Assembly (NCBI GenBank): GCA_002698945.1 | Contig: NZZV01000116.1 | Location: forward strand, 1 to 45,324 | Reading direction: 5' to 3' | Length of the DNA: 45,324 nt | Source of the DNA: Acidimicrobiaceae bacterium | GTDB lineage: Bacteria; Actinomycetota; Acidimicrobiia; Acidimicrobiales; Ilumatobacteraceae | Part shown: positions 16,429 to 22,942 of the stretch, in pieces | How the letters are laid out: the number at the start of each line of letters is the position of its first letter | Numbering within the stretch: position 1 is the stretch's first letter | Notes under the pieces: model-generated | Databases searched by the model: none | The model's input: only the letters and a program-made list of their open reading frames with translations | Told to the model about the DNA's origin: nothing | Made by a program: the position numbers and the translations under genes

Positions 16429-16477
16429 GATCACGGCGGCTCAGCGTGCGCGAACCGCAACCGACGCCACCGAGCAC
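16429..16477. repeat. 49-bp palindrome, copy 3
   Basis: Arms GATCACGGCGGC and GCCACCGAGCAC with interior TCAGCGTGCGCGAACCGCAA, nearly identical to copy 1 inside. It lies 20 bp from copy 2. Its outer ends are partly decayed. Confidence 0.8.
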
Positions 16478-16497
16478 CCGACGCACCCTCTCACACA

Positions 16498-16545
16498 CTT
16501 CTCGGCGGCACTCGTGCGGGAAGCCGGACCACCGCCACCGAGAAC
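16498..16545. repeat. 48-bp palindrome, copy 4
   Basis: Arms CTTCTCGGCGGC and GCCACCGAGAAC. The interior is more diverged (ACTCGTGCGGGAAGCCGG). It ends 42 bp before the GNAT start. Confidence 0.78.
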
Positions 16546-16587
16546 CCAGGGAGGGCGTGGCCGGGGTGACCGGACAGACTGGGGCGC

Positions 16588-17190
16588 ATGAGTGCACGAC
16601 TCGGGCAGATCGAGTGGCCACGGCGGACGGAACGGCTCGCCGTTCGACGAGCGAGCGTCGACGACATCGACGCGATCTTCGCGATCCGCTCGCAACCCGG
16701 GGTGAGTGAGTGGCTCACCACCGCCGCTGACGACCGCGACGTGTTCCAGGCGCACTACGCCGCACCGGACCGGCTCGCCAAGACGCTCGTCGTCGAGCTC
16801 GAGGGCGAGATCATCGGCGACACGATGGTGTCGCTGTCGAACGCCTGGTCCCAGACCGAGATCGCCGCGCAGGCGGTCGACGCCGAAGCCGAACTCGGGT
16901 GGGTGATCGCACCGGCCCATCAAGGGCGGGGCTACGCACGCGAGGTGATCGAGGAACTGTTCCGGCTCTGCTTCGACGACCTCGGCGTGCGGCGGATCAC
17001 GGCCGGATGCTTCGCCGCCAACGAAGCGTCGTGGCGACTGATGGAACGGCTCGGAATGTGGCGCGAGTACGCCGGACGTCGCGACGGTCTCCACCGCTCC
17101 GGACGATGGATGGACGGTCTCGCCTACGCCATCGACGTCGACGAATGGCGCACGGATGGGGTCAGACCAGATCCGACGTCAACGGACTGA
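16588..17190 (+). CDS. GNAT N-acetyltransferase (RimJ/RimL type)
   Basis: A 200-residue acetyltransferase using acetyl-CoA. The N-terminal TERLAVRRASVDDIDAIFAIRSQPGVSEWL, the strand AELGWVIAPAHQGRGYAREVIEEL (pyrophosphate-binding QGRGYA) and LGVRRITAGCFAANEASWRLMERLGM are typical of the RimJ/RimL branch that modifies protein or small-molecule amines. The ATG at 16588 follows CAGACT by seven bases, suggesting leaderless mRNA. The last ten or so codons (DGVRPDPTSTD) lie inside a 27-bp repeat, so its present C-terminus seems to have been supplied by repeat insertion. Confidence 0.9.
   Translation: MSARLGQIEWPRRTERLAVRRASVDDIDAIFAIRSQPGVSEWLTTAADDRDVFQAHYAAPDRLAKTLVVELEGEIIGDTMVSLSNAWSQTEIAAQAVDAEAELGWVIAPAHQGRGYAREVIEELFRLCFDDLGVRRITAGCFAANEASWRLMERLGMWREYAGRRDGLHRSGRWMDGLAYAIDVDEWRTDGVRPDPTSTD
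17152..17178 (+). repeat. 27-bp GGGGTCAGACC repeat, copy 1 (inside GNAT gene)
   Basis: Reads ACGGATGGGGTCAGACCAG then ATCCGACG. Copies 2 and 3 are exact reverse complements. It overlaps the 3' end of the GNAT coding region. Confidence 0.88.
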
Positions 17191-17206
17191 GTACCCAGAC
17201 CTGACT

Positions 17207-17233
17207 CGTCGGATCTGGTCTGACCCCATCCGT
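17207..17233 (-). repeat. 27-bp repeat, copy 2 (inverted)
   Basis: Exact reverse complement of 17152-17178. With it, this forms a 27-bp perfect stem around a 28-nt loop, placed between the convergent GNAT and DUF4097 genes where it could act as a bidirectional terminator. Confidence 0.88.
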
Positions 17234-17250
17234 CACCCGCAGACCCGTCT

Positions 17251-17277
17251 CGTCGGATCTGGTCTGACCCCATCCGT
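17251..17277 (-). repeat. 27-bp repeat, copy 3 (inverted)
   Basis: Identical to copy 2, 17 bp further on. Its final base is the first base of the complement of the DUF4097 stop codon, so the repeat abuts the gene end exactly. Confidence 0.87.
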
Positions 17278-18041
17278 CAGCTGGCTCGTTGGATGTCGAT
17301 GTCGCCGCTCACGGACTTCACCGTCAGACGCACGAGGCGACTCGGCGGTGCATCGTCCGCACCGGCGTCGCGCCGACCTTCCGGCAGTCGGGTGGTGCCC
17401 GTGAACGTGGTGAGTTCGGGACAGACCCGCGTGCCGGTCGGCAATCCGATGCGGACGTCGCCGGAGATCGTGCGCAGTGCCAACTCGGTGCCCTCCGCCC
17501 GCTGGACCCGGACGTCGCCCGACGTCGACCCGATGGTGAGGTCGCCGATGACCTGCCCCAGTCGGACGTCGCCCGAGGTCGTGGTGATCTCGACCCGGCC
17601 GCCGACGTCGCCGAGGTCGATGTCGCCGGACACGGTCGTGATCTCGGCGTCGCCGTCGACGCCGAACGAACGCAGATCTCCCGACGCGGTCGACATCGTC
17701 AACGAGGCGCACCGGCCGTGCTGGCGCAGGCTGCCCGACGCGGTGGTGACCGAGACCGAGCCGAGGTCGCCCTCGACCCGCAGATCGGCCGACGCCGACT
17801 TGAACTCCAGACGGGCGCCGCGTGGCACCTCGACCGCAACCCGTCCGGCACGCCGCCCGCGGCGTCCGGCCGGGGCGATGACGACGGCGTCGCCGACGCT
17901 CGAGACCTCCCAACGCTCGGGCTGATCGACGGTCACGACGACGCGTCCGGGCTCGCCGGCGAACACGTCGACGGCACTGGCGTGGGTGCGCACGTCGAGC
18001 GAGGCACGCTCTCCCACCGAGAACTCGTACCGTTCGGTCAC
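17277..18041 (-). CDS. DUF4097-type beta-strand repeat protein
   Basis: A 254-residue protein made of repeated short beta units of the form TTASGSL, STASGDLRSFG, TTVSGDIDLGDV, TTSGDVRLGQV and STSGDVRVQRA, each about 18-20 residues. This is the DUF4097/DUF4098 right-handed beta-helix style. No signal peptide or membrane helix is seen, so it is probably cytosolic. Function is unknown. The GTG at 18041 is preferred for its GAGGGGAT ribosome binding site; another GTG lies at 18059. It is the last gene of an operon with a ribbon-helix-helix protein (31-bp gap) and a 41-residue peptide. Confidence 0.87.
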   Translation of the reverse strand: MTERYEFSVGERASLDVRTHASAVDVFAGEPGRVVVTVDQPERWEVSSVGDAVVIAPAGRRGRRAGRVAVEVPRGARLEFKSASADLRVEGDLGSVSVTTASGSLRQHGRCASLTMSTASGDLRSFGVDGDAEITTVSGDIDLGDVGGRVEITTTSGDVRLGQVIGDLTIGSTSGDVRVQRAEGTELALRTISGDVRIGLPTGTRVCPELTTFTGTTRLPEGRRDAGADDAPPSRLVRLTVKSVSGDIDIQRAS

Positions 18042-18072
18042 CAGATCCCCTCGGGGCACGTCGCGGCCCGCG

Positions 18073-18522
18073 TCACAGATCGAACTCCTGGGTGACGGTG
18101 CCGCCGGTCGCTCCCTGACGACGGGCGTTCTTCGACAGCGCCTCGACGACCCAGGCGTTGACCGACTCGCCGTCGGTGTTGGCGAAGCGTTCGATGGTGG
18201 ACTTCAGCGTCGGCGGTAGGCGCAGCGTGATGCGGGCGTCGAAATCTTCGTCGTCGGCTGCCGGTTCGGACGACGCCGACGCATCGACGACCCGGAGCTC
18301 GAGATCGCGTCCGCTGAGGACGACGTCGACCGACTGGTCGGCGAGCTGGGCACCGATCTCGCTGGCGGCTTGCTGAGCGAGATCGACCGCTGCCTGGCGC
18401 AGCGCCGGTTCGAGCGCCTCGGCCAACCGCTCTGCGGCGAGTTCGAGGTCGGGATCGTCGCTGATCGAGATGTTGGCGTTGATCGCCGCTCGCAGCGAGG
18501 TGATGACGGGTTCGAGGTGCAT
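18073..18522 (-). CDS. Ribbon-helix-helix DNA-binding protein (HicB/Arc-like)
   Basis: A 149-residue protein. An N-terminal helical region of about 75 residues (DPDLELAAERLAEALEPALRQAAVDLAQQAASEIG) precedes a C-terminal ribbon-helix-helix domain (FDARITLRLPPTLKSTIERFANTDGESVNAWVVEALSKNARR). The strand RITLRLP is the part that enters the DNA groove in this fold. The ATG at 18522 opens MHLEPVITSLRAAINA. It is likely an autorepressor: the operon promoter carries three GATGTCA repeats spaced exactly 11 bp apart. Such proteins are often antitoxins, but no toxin is recognised; the partners here are a 41-residue peptide and DUF4097. Confidence 0.83.
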   Translation of the reverse strand: MHLEPVITSLRAAINANISISDDPDLELAAERLAEALEPALRQAAVDLAQQAASEIGAQLADQSVDVVLSGRDLELRVVDASASSEPAADDEDFDARITLRLPPTLKSTIERFANTDGESVNAWVVEALSKNARRQGATGGTVTQEFDL

Positions 18523-18571
18523 CTCAGTCGAATCGAAAGGTCGGGTCGGTGGTCGGGCGTTGGACGGGCAC

Positions 18572-18697
18572 TCAGTAGTCGCGCTCGCCGCGGCGGACCG
18601 GCTGACGGTCGTATTCGTGCCGGCGACCGAAGCGACGGTAGCGGATGCGGTCGTCGCGGATCGCTTCGACGAACTCAGGGTAGAGGAACGGGTGCAT
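18572..18697 (-). CDS. 41-residue basic, tyrosine-rich small protein
   Basis: A small open frame opens MHPFLYPEFVEAIRDDRIRY and then continues RRFGRRHEYDRQPVRRGERDY. It has an excellent ribosome binding site (AAGGAG five bases before the ATG) and is the first gene behind the promoter with the GATGTCA repeats. It is strongly charged (many Arg and Asp/Glu) with several Tyr. No family is recognised. Position suggests it is co-expressed with the ribbon-helix-helix protein and DUF4097. The strong start signal and in-operon location are the case for it being real. Confidence 0.65.
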   Translation of the reverse strand: MHPFLYPEFVEAIRDDRIRYRRFGRRHEYDRQPVRRGERDY

Positions 18698-18719
18698 GAC
18701 ATCTCCTTGACATCTGGAT

Positions 18720-18757
18720 GATGTCATCATGATGTCACATCGATGTCAGGACGTCAA
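18720..18757 (-). promoter_or_regulatory. Promoter and 11-bp spaced operator repeats of the RHH/DUF4097 operon
   Basis: GATGTCA occurs at 18720-18726, 18731-18737 and 18742-18748, exactly 11 bp apart, with a related GACGTCA at 18750-18756. On the minus strand a TTGACG -35-like hexamer (18752-18757) partly overlaps the repeats. The operon start is only 23 bp downstream of the first repeat. The helical phasing suits cooperative binding of ribbon-helix-helix dimers. Confidence 0.68.
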
Positions 18758-18785
18758 GCCCTATTCCGGTACAGCGCTGAACACG

Positions 18786-18791
18786 CATACT
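18786..18791 (+). promoter_or_regulatory. Predicted -10 element of the CBS gene (leaderless)
   Basis: CATACT ends 6 nt before the GTG start at 18798, the same layout as at 22748-22753. The promoter would lie within 30-50 bp of the operator repeats of the divergent operon, so both may be controlled together. Confidence 0.55.
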
Positions 18792-18797
18792 GAGGAC

Positions 18798-19208
18798 GTG
18801 CGAAGCGAACCGATCACCACCGTGATGACGACCGATCTCGTCTCGATCGATCTCGACCAGCCGCTCTCCGAGGCGTACCACGCGCTCCAAGGCGCGTCGT
18901 TCGAACACATCCCGGTCCTCGACGTCGATCGGCCCGTCGGCATGCTGTCGTCGACCGACATCCTCCGCCTCGTCTACGACGCGGAGGGGGCGAGCGACAA
19001 GATGCTCACGAGCATGCTGGATCACCAGTTCAACATCGAGGACGCGATGTCGTCCGAGCTCGTGACGCTGACGACCGATGCCACCGTGCACGACGCCGCC
19101 GAGATCCTCGCCGAGGGCAAGGTCCACTCGATCGTGGTGGTCGACGACGGCAAGCTGACCGGGATCGTCACCACCACCGACCTGGTGCGCTACCTGCGGG
19201 ACCTGTGA
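18798..19208 (+). CDS. Two-CBS-domain protein
   Basis: A 136-residue protein formed by two CBS motifs: VMTTDLVSIDLDQPLSEAYHALQGASFEHIPVLDVDRPVGMLSSTDILRLV and AMSSELVTLTTDATVHDAAEILAEGKVHSIVVVDDGKLTGIVTTTDLVRYL. A CBS pair (Bateman module) binds adenine nucleotides such as AMP, ATP or S-adenosylmethionine and senses energy or metabolite state. No effector domain is attached, so it probably acts on a partner. The start is GTG at 18798 on the basis of the CATACT promoter six bases upstream; an earlier start would run into the divergent operator region. Confidence 0.88.
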   Translation: MRSEPITTVMTTDLVSIDLDQPLSEAYHALQGASFEHIPVLDVDRPVGMLSSTDILRLVYDAEGASDKMLTSMLDHQFNIEDAMSSELVTLTTDATVHDAAEILAEGKVHSIVVVDDGKLTGIVTTTDLVRYLRDL

Positions 19209-19226
19209 GGGTCAGGGGTCTGAAGA

Positions 19227-20222
19227 TCAGGCGTCGAGCGGGCGGATGGCGGCGCTGATCTCGCCGACGACGTCGGCCTCGACCATTTCGCGCGCCACCT
19301 GGATCGCGTTCACGATCGCCCGCTCGCTGGACGAACCGTGCGAGATGATGCACACGCCGTCGACACCGAGCAGCATCGCCCCGCCGTACGTCTCGGGGTC
19401 GAGCGTTTCGTAGAGCGGGAGCAGTGCCGGCATCAGCGCGTCGGCGTGCTGCTGGTATTCGGGCGTCGACGAGAAGGCGTTCAGCAGCGCACCGACGACG
19501 GCCTTCATCCCGCCCTCGAGCGTCTTGAGCACGACATTGCCGGTGAAGCCGTCGGTGACGATGACGTCGGCGGTGTCGCTCATGACGTCGCGGCCTTCGA
19601 CATTGCCGACGAAGTTCAGGTCGGCGCCGGCGACCTGTTCGAGCAAGGCGTACGTCTCCTTGCGGAGCGAGTCGCCTTTGCCAGGCTCTTCGCCGATCGA
19701 CAACAGACCGACCCTCGGCGAGTCGACGCCGAAACGGTGCCGCGAGAACACGGCGCCCATCTGGGCGAACTGCACCAGCCAGTCGGCCTGGACCTCGGCG
19801 TTGGCGCCGGCATCGAGCAACACGGTCGGCTCACCGCCGGGGAACGGGATAATCGTGGCGATCGCCGGACGGTTGACGCCTTTGACCCGGCCCATACGCA
19901 ACAGCGCCGAGGCCATCGTCGCACCGGTGTTGCCGGCCGACACCATCGCCGACGCCTGCCCGTCACGCACCGCCTCGGCAGCACGCACCAATGTGGCGTC
20001 CTTCTTGCGTCGGACGGCACGACCACCGTCTTCGTCCATCTCGATGACCTCGCTCGCTTCGATGAGCGGGAGGTCGCCGATGTCGGTCAGCTCGCCCAGG
20101 TCGGGCGGGCCGACCAGGACGACGGGCGTACCGGCGGCAGCGGCGGCTCTCGCGCCGGCGACGATCGTGCCGGGTGCGTGGTCGCCGCCCATTGCGTCGA
20201 CCGCAATGGGGAGCATCGTCAT
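19227..20222 (-). CDS. plsX: Phosphate acyltransferase PlsX
   Basis: A 331-residue enzyme that makes acyl-phosphate from acyl-ACP, the first step toward phosphatidic acid with PlsY. MLPIAVDAMGGDHAPGTIVAGA at the N-terminus, SAGNTGATMASAL, and VTDGFTGNVVLKTLEGG in the middle are diagnostic. It acts at the membrane surface on acpP-bound acyl chains. The start is taken at ATG 20222 (MTMLPIAV), with ATG 20216 equally possible. It follows rpmF by about 10 bp, the classic yceD-rpmF-plsX order. Confidence 0.95.
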   Translation of the reverse strand: MTMLPIAVDAMGGDHAPGTIVAGARAAAAAGTPVVLVGPPDLGELTDIGDLPLIEASEVIEMDEDGGRAVRRKKDATLVRAAEAVRDGQASAMVSAGNTGATMASALLRMGRVKGVNRPAIATIIPFPGGEPTVLLDAGANAEVQADWLVQFAQMGAVFSRHRFGVDSPRVGLLSIGEEPGKGDSLRKETYALLEQVAGADLNFVGNVEGRDVMSDTADVIVTDGFTGNVVLKTLEGGMKAVVGALLNAFSSTPEYQQHADALMPALLPLYETLDPETYGGAMLLGVDGVCIISHGSSSERAIVNAIQVAREMVEADVVGEISAAIRPLDA

Positions 20223-20232
20223 GCGGGGGTGA

Positions 20233-20412
20233 TCAGCCGACGTCGATGACGACGCGGTTCTTGTACCAGCCACACGACGGGCACACGGTGTGCGGCGTCT
20301 TGGCGTTGCCGCAACGCGGGCAGGTGCTGCGTGCAGGTGCGTCGAGCTTCCACGCCGAGGCGCGGGTGCTCCGGCTCTTCGACTTCGACTTCTTCTTCTT
20401 CGGAACGGCCAC
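20233..20412 (-). CDS. rpmF: 50S ribosomal protein L32
   Basis: A 59-residue L32. Its basic N-terminus VAVPKKKKSKSKSRSTRAS is followed by a four-cysteine zinc site CPRCGNAKTPHTVCPSCGWY. The GTG start at 20412 has GGAG eight bases upstream. It is a structural protein of the large subunit. The gap to plsX is 10 bp and the gene follows the DUF177 protein, as in most bacteria. Confidence 0.95.
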   Translation of the reverse strand: MAVPKKKKSKSKSRSTRASAWKLDAPARSTCPRCGNAKTPHTVCPSCGWYKNRVVIDVG

Positions 20413-20498
20413 GGTGGGACTCCAGCGATATCAGGTCGTACGAGTGTCGGCAGATCGCACGACACGGCTGCGCCAGGCTAGCGGCGGATCGGGCGCGT

Positions 20499-21014
20499 TC
20501 AATCGTCGAGACGAAGGTCGTCGAGTGCAGCCCAGCGCTCGTCGCGCACCGAGGTGTCGCAGTCGCAGCTCCCGGTGTTGAGATCGACGCCGCAGACGGG
20601 GCAGATGCCGGCACACGCTTCACGGCACAGCACGTCGTCGGGCAGCTCGAGCAGCAGGTGCTCTCGCACCGCCGGGACGAGGTCGATCTGGTCGCTCTCG
20701 ATCGGGAAGGCGTCGTCGTCGGGCCCCATCTCGGCGGCGGTCTGGTACACCTCGTCGACCTCGATCGAGGCGGTTCCGTCGAGGTCGGTGAGACATCGGC
20801 GGCACTGTGCCTTCCACGGCATTCGGACCGTGCCGTGCACCACGACACTGTCGACGCCCGAGGTGGCGGTCAGGTCGATCGAGACGTCGCCGACGATCCG
20901 CTCGTCGTCGACGCCGAGATCGGACGCCGACACCGTGAAGTCGACGTGCTTCTGAAGCCCGGGTTCGCGCAGGAGCTCGCGGGAGTTGATGCGGAGGGCC
21001 TGGAGACGTGCCAT
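20499..21014 (-). CDS. DUF177 protein (YceD family)
   Basis: A 171-residue member of the YceD/DUF177 family, linked to 23S rRNA and L32 in other bacteria, which agrees with its place just upstream of rpmF. Two cysteine pairs are present: CRRCLTDLDG in the first half, and CREACAGICPVCGVDLNTGSCDC near the C-terminus, the typical signature ending. The ATG at 21014 lies 10 bp after the preceding gene, with a GAGGACG ribosome binding site, so the two are coupled. Confidence 0.9.
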   Translation of the reverse strand: MARLQALRINSRELLREPGLQKHVDFTVSASDLGVDDERIVGDVSIDLTATSGVDSVVVHGTVRMPWKAQCRRCLTDLDGTASIEVDEVYQTAAEMGPDDDAFPIESDQIDLVPAVREHLLLELPDDVLCREACAGICPVCGVDLNTGSCDCDTSVRDERWAALDDLRLDD

Positions 21015-21024
21015 CAGCTCGTCC

Positions 21025-21660
21025 TCACTGGTCTTGGTCGAAGAAGCCCTTGGTCGGGTCGTCGTCGCCCTCGTCGCCGTGTTCGAGGGGATGTCCGCCG
21101 TCACCGATCGACAGCTTCTGGCGACCGGCGGCGACCGTCCGGCCGAGCTTGTCGAGCAGGATCTCGAAGCTGGCGAGGCGCTGGTCGAGGAAGTCCTCGG
21201 TCTCGAGCTTGAGTCGGCGGGCGTCGTTGTCGGCGGTCTCGACCACGTGGCGAGCCCGTGCCTCGGCAGCTCGGACGACCTCGGTGCGCTGCACCATGCG
21301 CTCGGCCTGCACCCGCGCCGCCTCGAGCATCTCGTTGGCTTCTCGACGGGTCTTGTTGACGAACTCCTGACGTTCCTTGAGCATCCAGCGCGCCTGACGC
21401 AGCTCGTCGGGCATGCGGGCGAGCGCCTCGTCGAGCAGCTCGATCAGTTCGTGGCGGTCGACGCGAGGCGACGACGACAACGGCATCGTGGGAGCGTTCG
21501 CGACCAGATCGATGGCGCGGCGCAAGAGGGTCTCGGCATCGCCGACGTGGCCCGTGGTCTCGTGCGGATCGGGATAGTCGTCGTCGATGTCGTCGTACTC
21601 GTCGTACGGCTCCTCGGAGCCGTCGTCGTACTGCTGGTCGTACCGGTCGTCGTAGGTCAT
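21025..21660 (-). CDS. DivIVA-like coiled-coil protein
   Basis: A 211-residue protein. An acidic, Tyr/Asp-rich tail comes first (MTYDDRYDQQYDDG, YDEYDDIDDDYPDPHE). A segment LLRRAIDLVANAPTMPLSSSPRVDRHELIELLDEALARMPDEL and a long coiled coil (RQARWMLKERQEFVNKTRREANEMLEAARVQAERMVQRTEVVRAAEARARHVVETADNDARRLKLETEDFLDQRLASFEILLDKL) follow. The coiled coil resembles the actinobacterial DivIVA/ATPase-stalk-like proteins encoded next to coaD. It probably scaffolds cell-wall or division factors, but that is inference. The ATG at 21660 is the first start after the coaD stop. Confidence 0.75.
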   Translation of the reverse strand: MTYDDRYDQQYDDGSEEPYDEYDDIDDDYPDPHETTGHVGDAETLLRRAIDLVANAPTMPLSSSPRVDRHELIELLDEALARMPDELRQARWMLKERQEFVNKTRREANEMLEAARVQAERMVQRTEVVRAAEARARHVVETADNDARRLKLETEDFLDQRLASFEILLDKLGRTVAAGRQKLSIGDGGHPLEHGDEGDDDPTKGFFDQDQ

Positions 21661-21673
21661 GGTCTGGCGGCCC

Positions 21674-22162
21674 TCACTGACCGCGACCCGCGAATCTATC
21701 GGTGAGCGCCGCCGAGACCGGTGCGGGCACGAGATGATGGATGTCACCGCCGTGCGACGCGATCTCGCGGATGAACCGGCTGGAGACGAACGAGTACTCG
21801 GGCTTGCACGGCACGAAGACGGTCCGGATGCCGCTGGCCGAGCGGTTCATGTGCGCCATCTGTTGCTCGATGTCGTAGTCGGCCGCGGTGCGGAGTCCCT
21901 TGACGATGAAGTCGGCGCCGACGGCCGCGGCCACGTCGATGACGAGCCCTTCGAACGCCCCGACGGTGACGTTGGAGCGGTCGCCGAACGTGTCGACCGC
22001 GAGCGCCACTCGCTCGTCCGGCGAAAAGAGGCCGGACGGCTTGCTGAAGTTGACGAGCACGCCGAACACGACCTCGCCGAACAGTTCGAGCGCCTGGTCG
22101 ACGACGTCGACGTGGCCGTTGTGGAGCGGATCGAAGCTCCCGGGGATCAGCACCTTCGCCAT
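21674..22162 (-). CDS. coaD: Phosphopantetheine adenylyltransferase
   Basis: A 162-residue nucleotidyltransferase that adds AMP to 4'-phosphopantetheine in CoA synthesis. The adenylate-binding GSFDPLHNGHVDVV motif, KGLRTAADYDIEQQMAHMN and EYSFVSSRFIREIASHGGD are all typical of CoaD. The ATG at 22162 has a GGGGGAAC ribosome binding site. It follows rsmD by 22 bp in the common rsmD-coaD pair. Confidence 0.96.
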   Translation of the reverse strand: MAKVLIPGSFDPLHNGHVDVVDQALELFGEVVFGVLVNFSKPSGLFSPDERVALAVDTFGDRSNVTVGAFEGLVIDVAAAVGADFIVKGLRTAADYDIEQQMAHMNRSASGIRTVFVPCKPEYSFVSSRFIREIASHGGDIHHLVPAPVSAALTDRFAGRGQ

Positions 22163-22184
22163 GGGTTCCCCCACGGTAGTTCGG

Positions 22185-22727
22185 CTACTCGTCGCTGGGG
22201 TCGACCCGTTCGAAGAACGTCACCCAGGTGCGCCCGTACCGTTTCGAACGGGTGACCTGCCAGCCGAGTTCGTCCAACCCCTCGAGGCGGTCGAGCGGGT
22301 CGCCCGCCTCGGCGGCGACGAACGGGGCGTCGACTGCTGCGAGCAGTGCCGGCCAGTCGTCGAAGCCGTACGGCGGGTCGGCGAGGACGACGTCGGCGGT
22401 GATGGAACGGGCCGCGATCAACGAGTTGCCCTGCACCACACGTGAGCGGTCGGTCAGATCGAGGTTGCGGAGGTTGTCGCGCAGTGTGCGCAGCGCGGCG
22501 CGGTCGCGCTCGACGAAGATCACCTCGGCGGCACCGCGCGACAGCGCCTCGATCCCGAGACCGCCCGAGCCGGCGTACAGGTCGGCGACGACGGCGTCGC
22601 GCACGACGTCGAGGCTGCCGAGCGCGTTGAAGATCGCCTCGCGCACCTTGTCGGTGGTGGGCCGCGTGTCGTTGCCCGGGGGTGCGTCGAACAGTCGCCC
22701 TCTGAGTTCACCGGCCACGATGCGCAT
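22185..22727 (-). CDS. rsmD: 16S rRNA (guanine966-N2)-methyltransferase
   Basis: A 180-residue RsmD. SAM-binding DLYAGSGGLGIEALSRGA, the catalytic DPPYGFDDW motif, and the N-terminal MRIVAGELRGRLFDAPPG and RPTTDKVREAIFNAL are all diagnostic. It methylates G966 of 16S rRNA using S-adenosylmethionine. TAACCT (22734-22739) ends six bases before the ATG on the minus strand, predicting leaderless mRNA. That promoter is packed against the divergent one at 22748-22753. Confidence 0.95.
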   Translation of the reverse strand: MRIVAGELRGRLFDAPPGNDTRPTTDKVREAIFNALGSLDVVRDAVVADLYAGSGGLGIEALSRGAAEVIFVERDRAALRTLRDNLRNLDLTDRSRVVQGNSLIAARSITADVVLADPPYGFDDWPALLAAVDAPFVAAEAGDPLDRLEGLDELGWQVTRSKRYGRTWVTFFERVDPSDE

Positions 22728-22733
22728 CCGTCC

Positions 22734-22753
22734 AGGTTACGGCTGTGCATACT
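22734..22753. promoter_or_regulatory. Back-to-back leaderless promoters of rsmD and the zinc-ribbon gene
   Basis: The minus-strand TAACCT at 22734-22739 and the plus-strand CATACT at 22748-22753 each end 6 nt before a start codon (22727 and 22760). Only 32 bp separate the two starts, so the -10 regions sit face to back and polymerases could not bind both at once. Confidence 0.55.
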
Positions 22754-22759
22754 GGGAGC

Positions 22760-22936
22760 GTGTTGCAGCCCGACGCCCAGATCACCTGTATCGACTGCGG
22801 CGGGCGGGCCTTCCTGCTCACACCGGCTCGGGAGGACGACGTCTGGGTCGAGGGCGACATCGTCGCCTACCGCTGCGAGGACTGCCTCGACCGCTGGGAC
22901 CTGGTGCTCGAAGCCAACGACCCCACCGACTACTGA
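22760..22936 (+). CDS. 58-residue zinc-ribbon protein
   Basis: A short acidic protein with CIDCGG near the start and CEDCLDRW near the end, a two-pair CxxC zinc ribbon. The body is FLLTPAREDDVWVEGDIVAYR. The family is not recognised; it may be a small nucleic-acid-binding or protein-interaction factor. The GTG at 22760 fits the CATACT promoter. Its end is 6 bp from the end of convergent nth. Confidence 0.72.
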   Translation: MLQPDAQITCIDCGGRAFLLTPAREDDVWVEGDIVAYRCEDCLDRWDLVLEANDPTDY

Positions 22937-22942
22937 GACGAG

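Larger units (their letters stand above)
16236..16587. other. Intergenic region filled by repeats, between divergent genes
   Basis: This 352-bp gap separates the divergently oriented sigma and GNAT genes and must hold both promoters. Its main content is four 48-49-bp palindromes (listed separately). The only other feature seen is a CAGACT hexamer at 16575-16580, seven bases before the GNAT start. No small gene with a convincing start was found. Confidence 0.6.
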
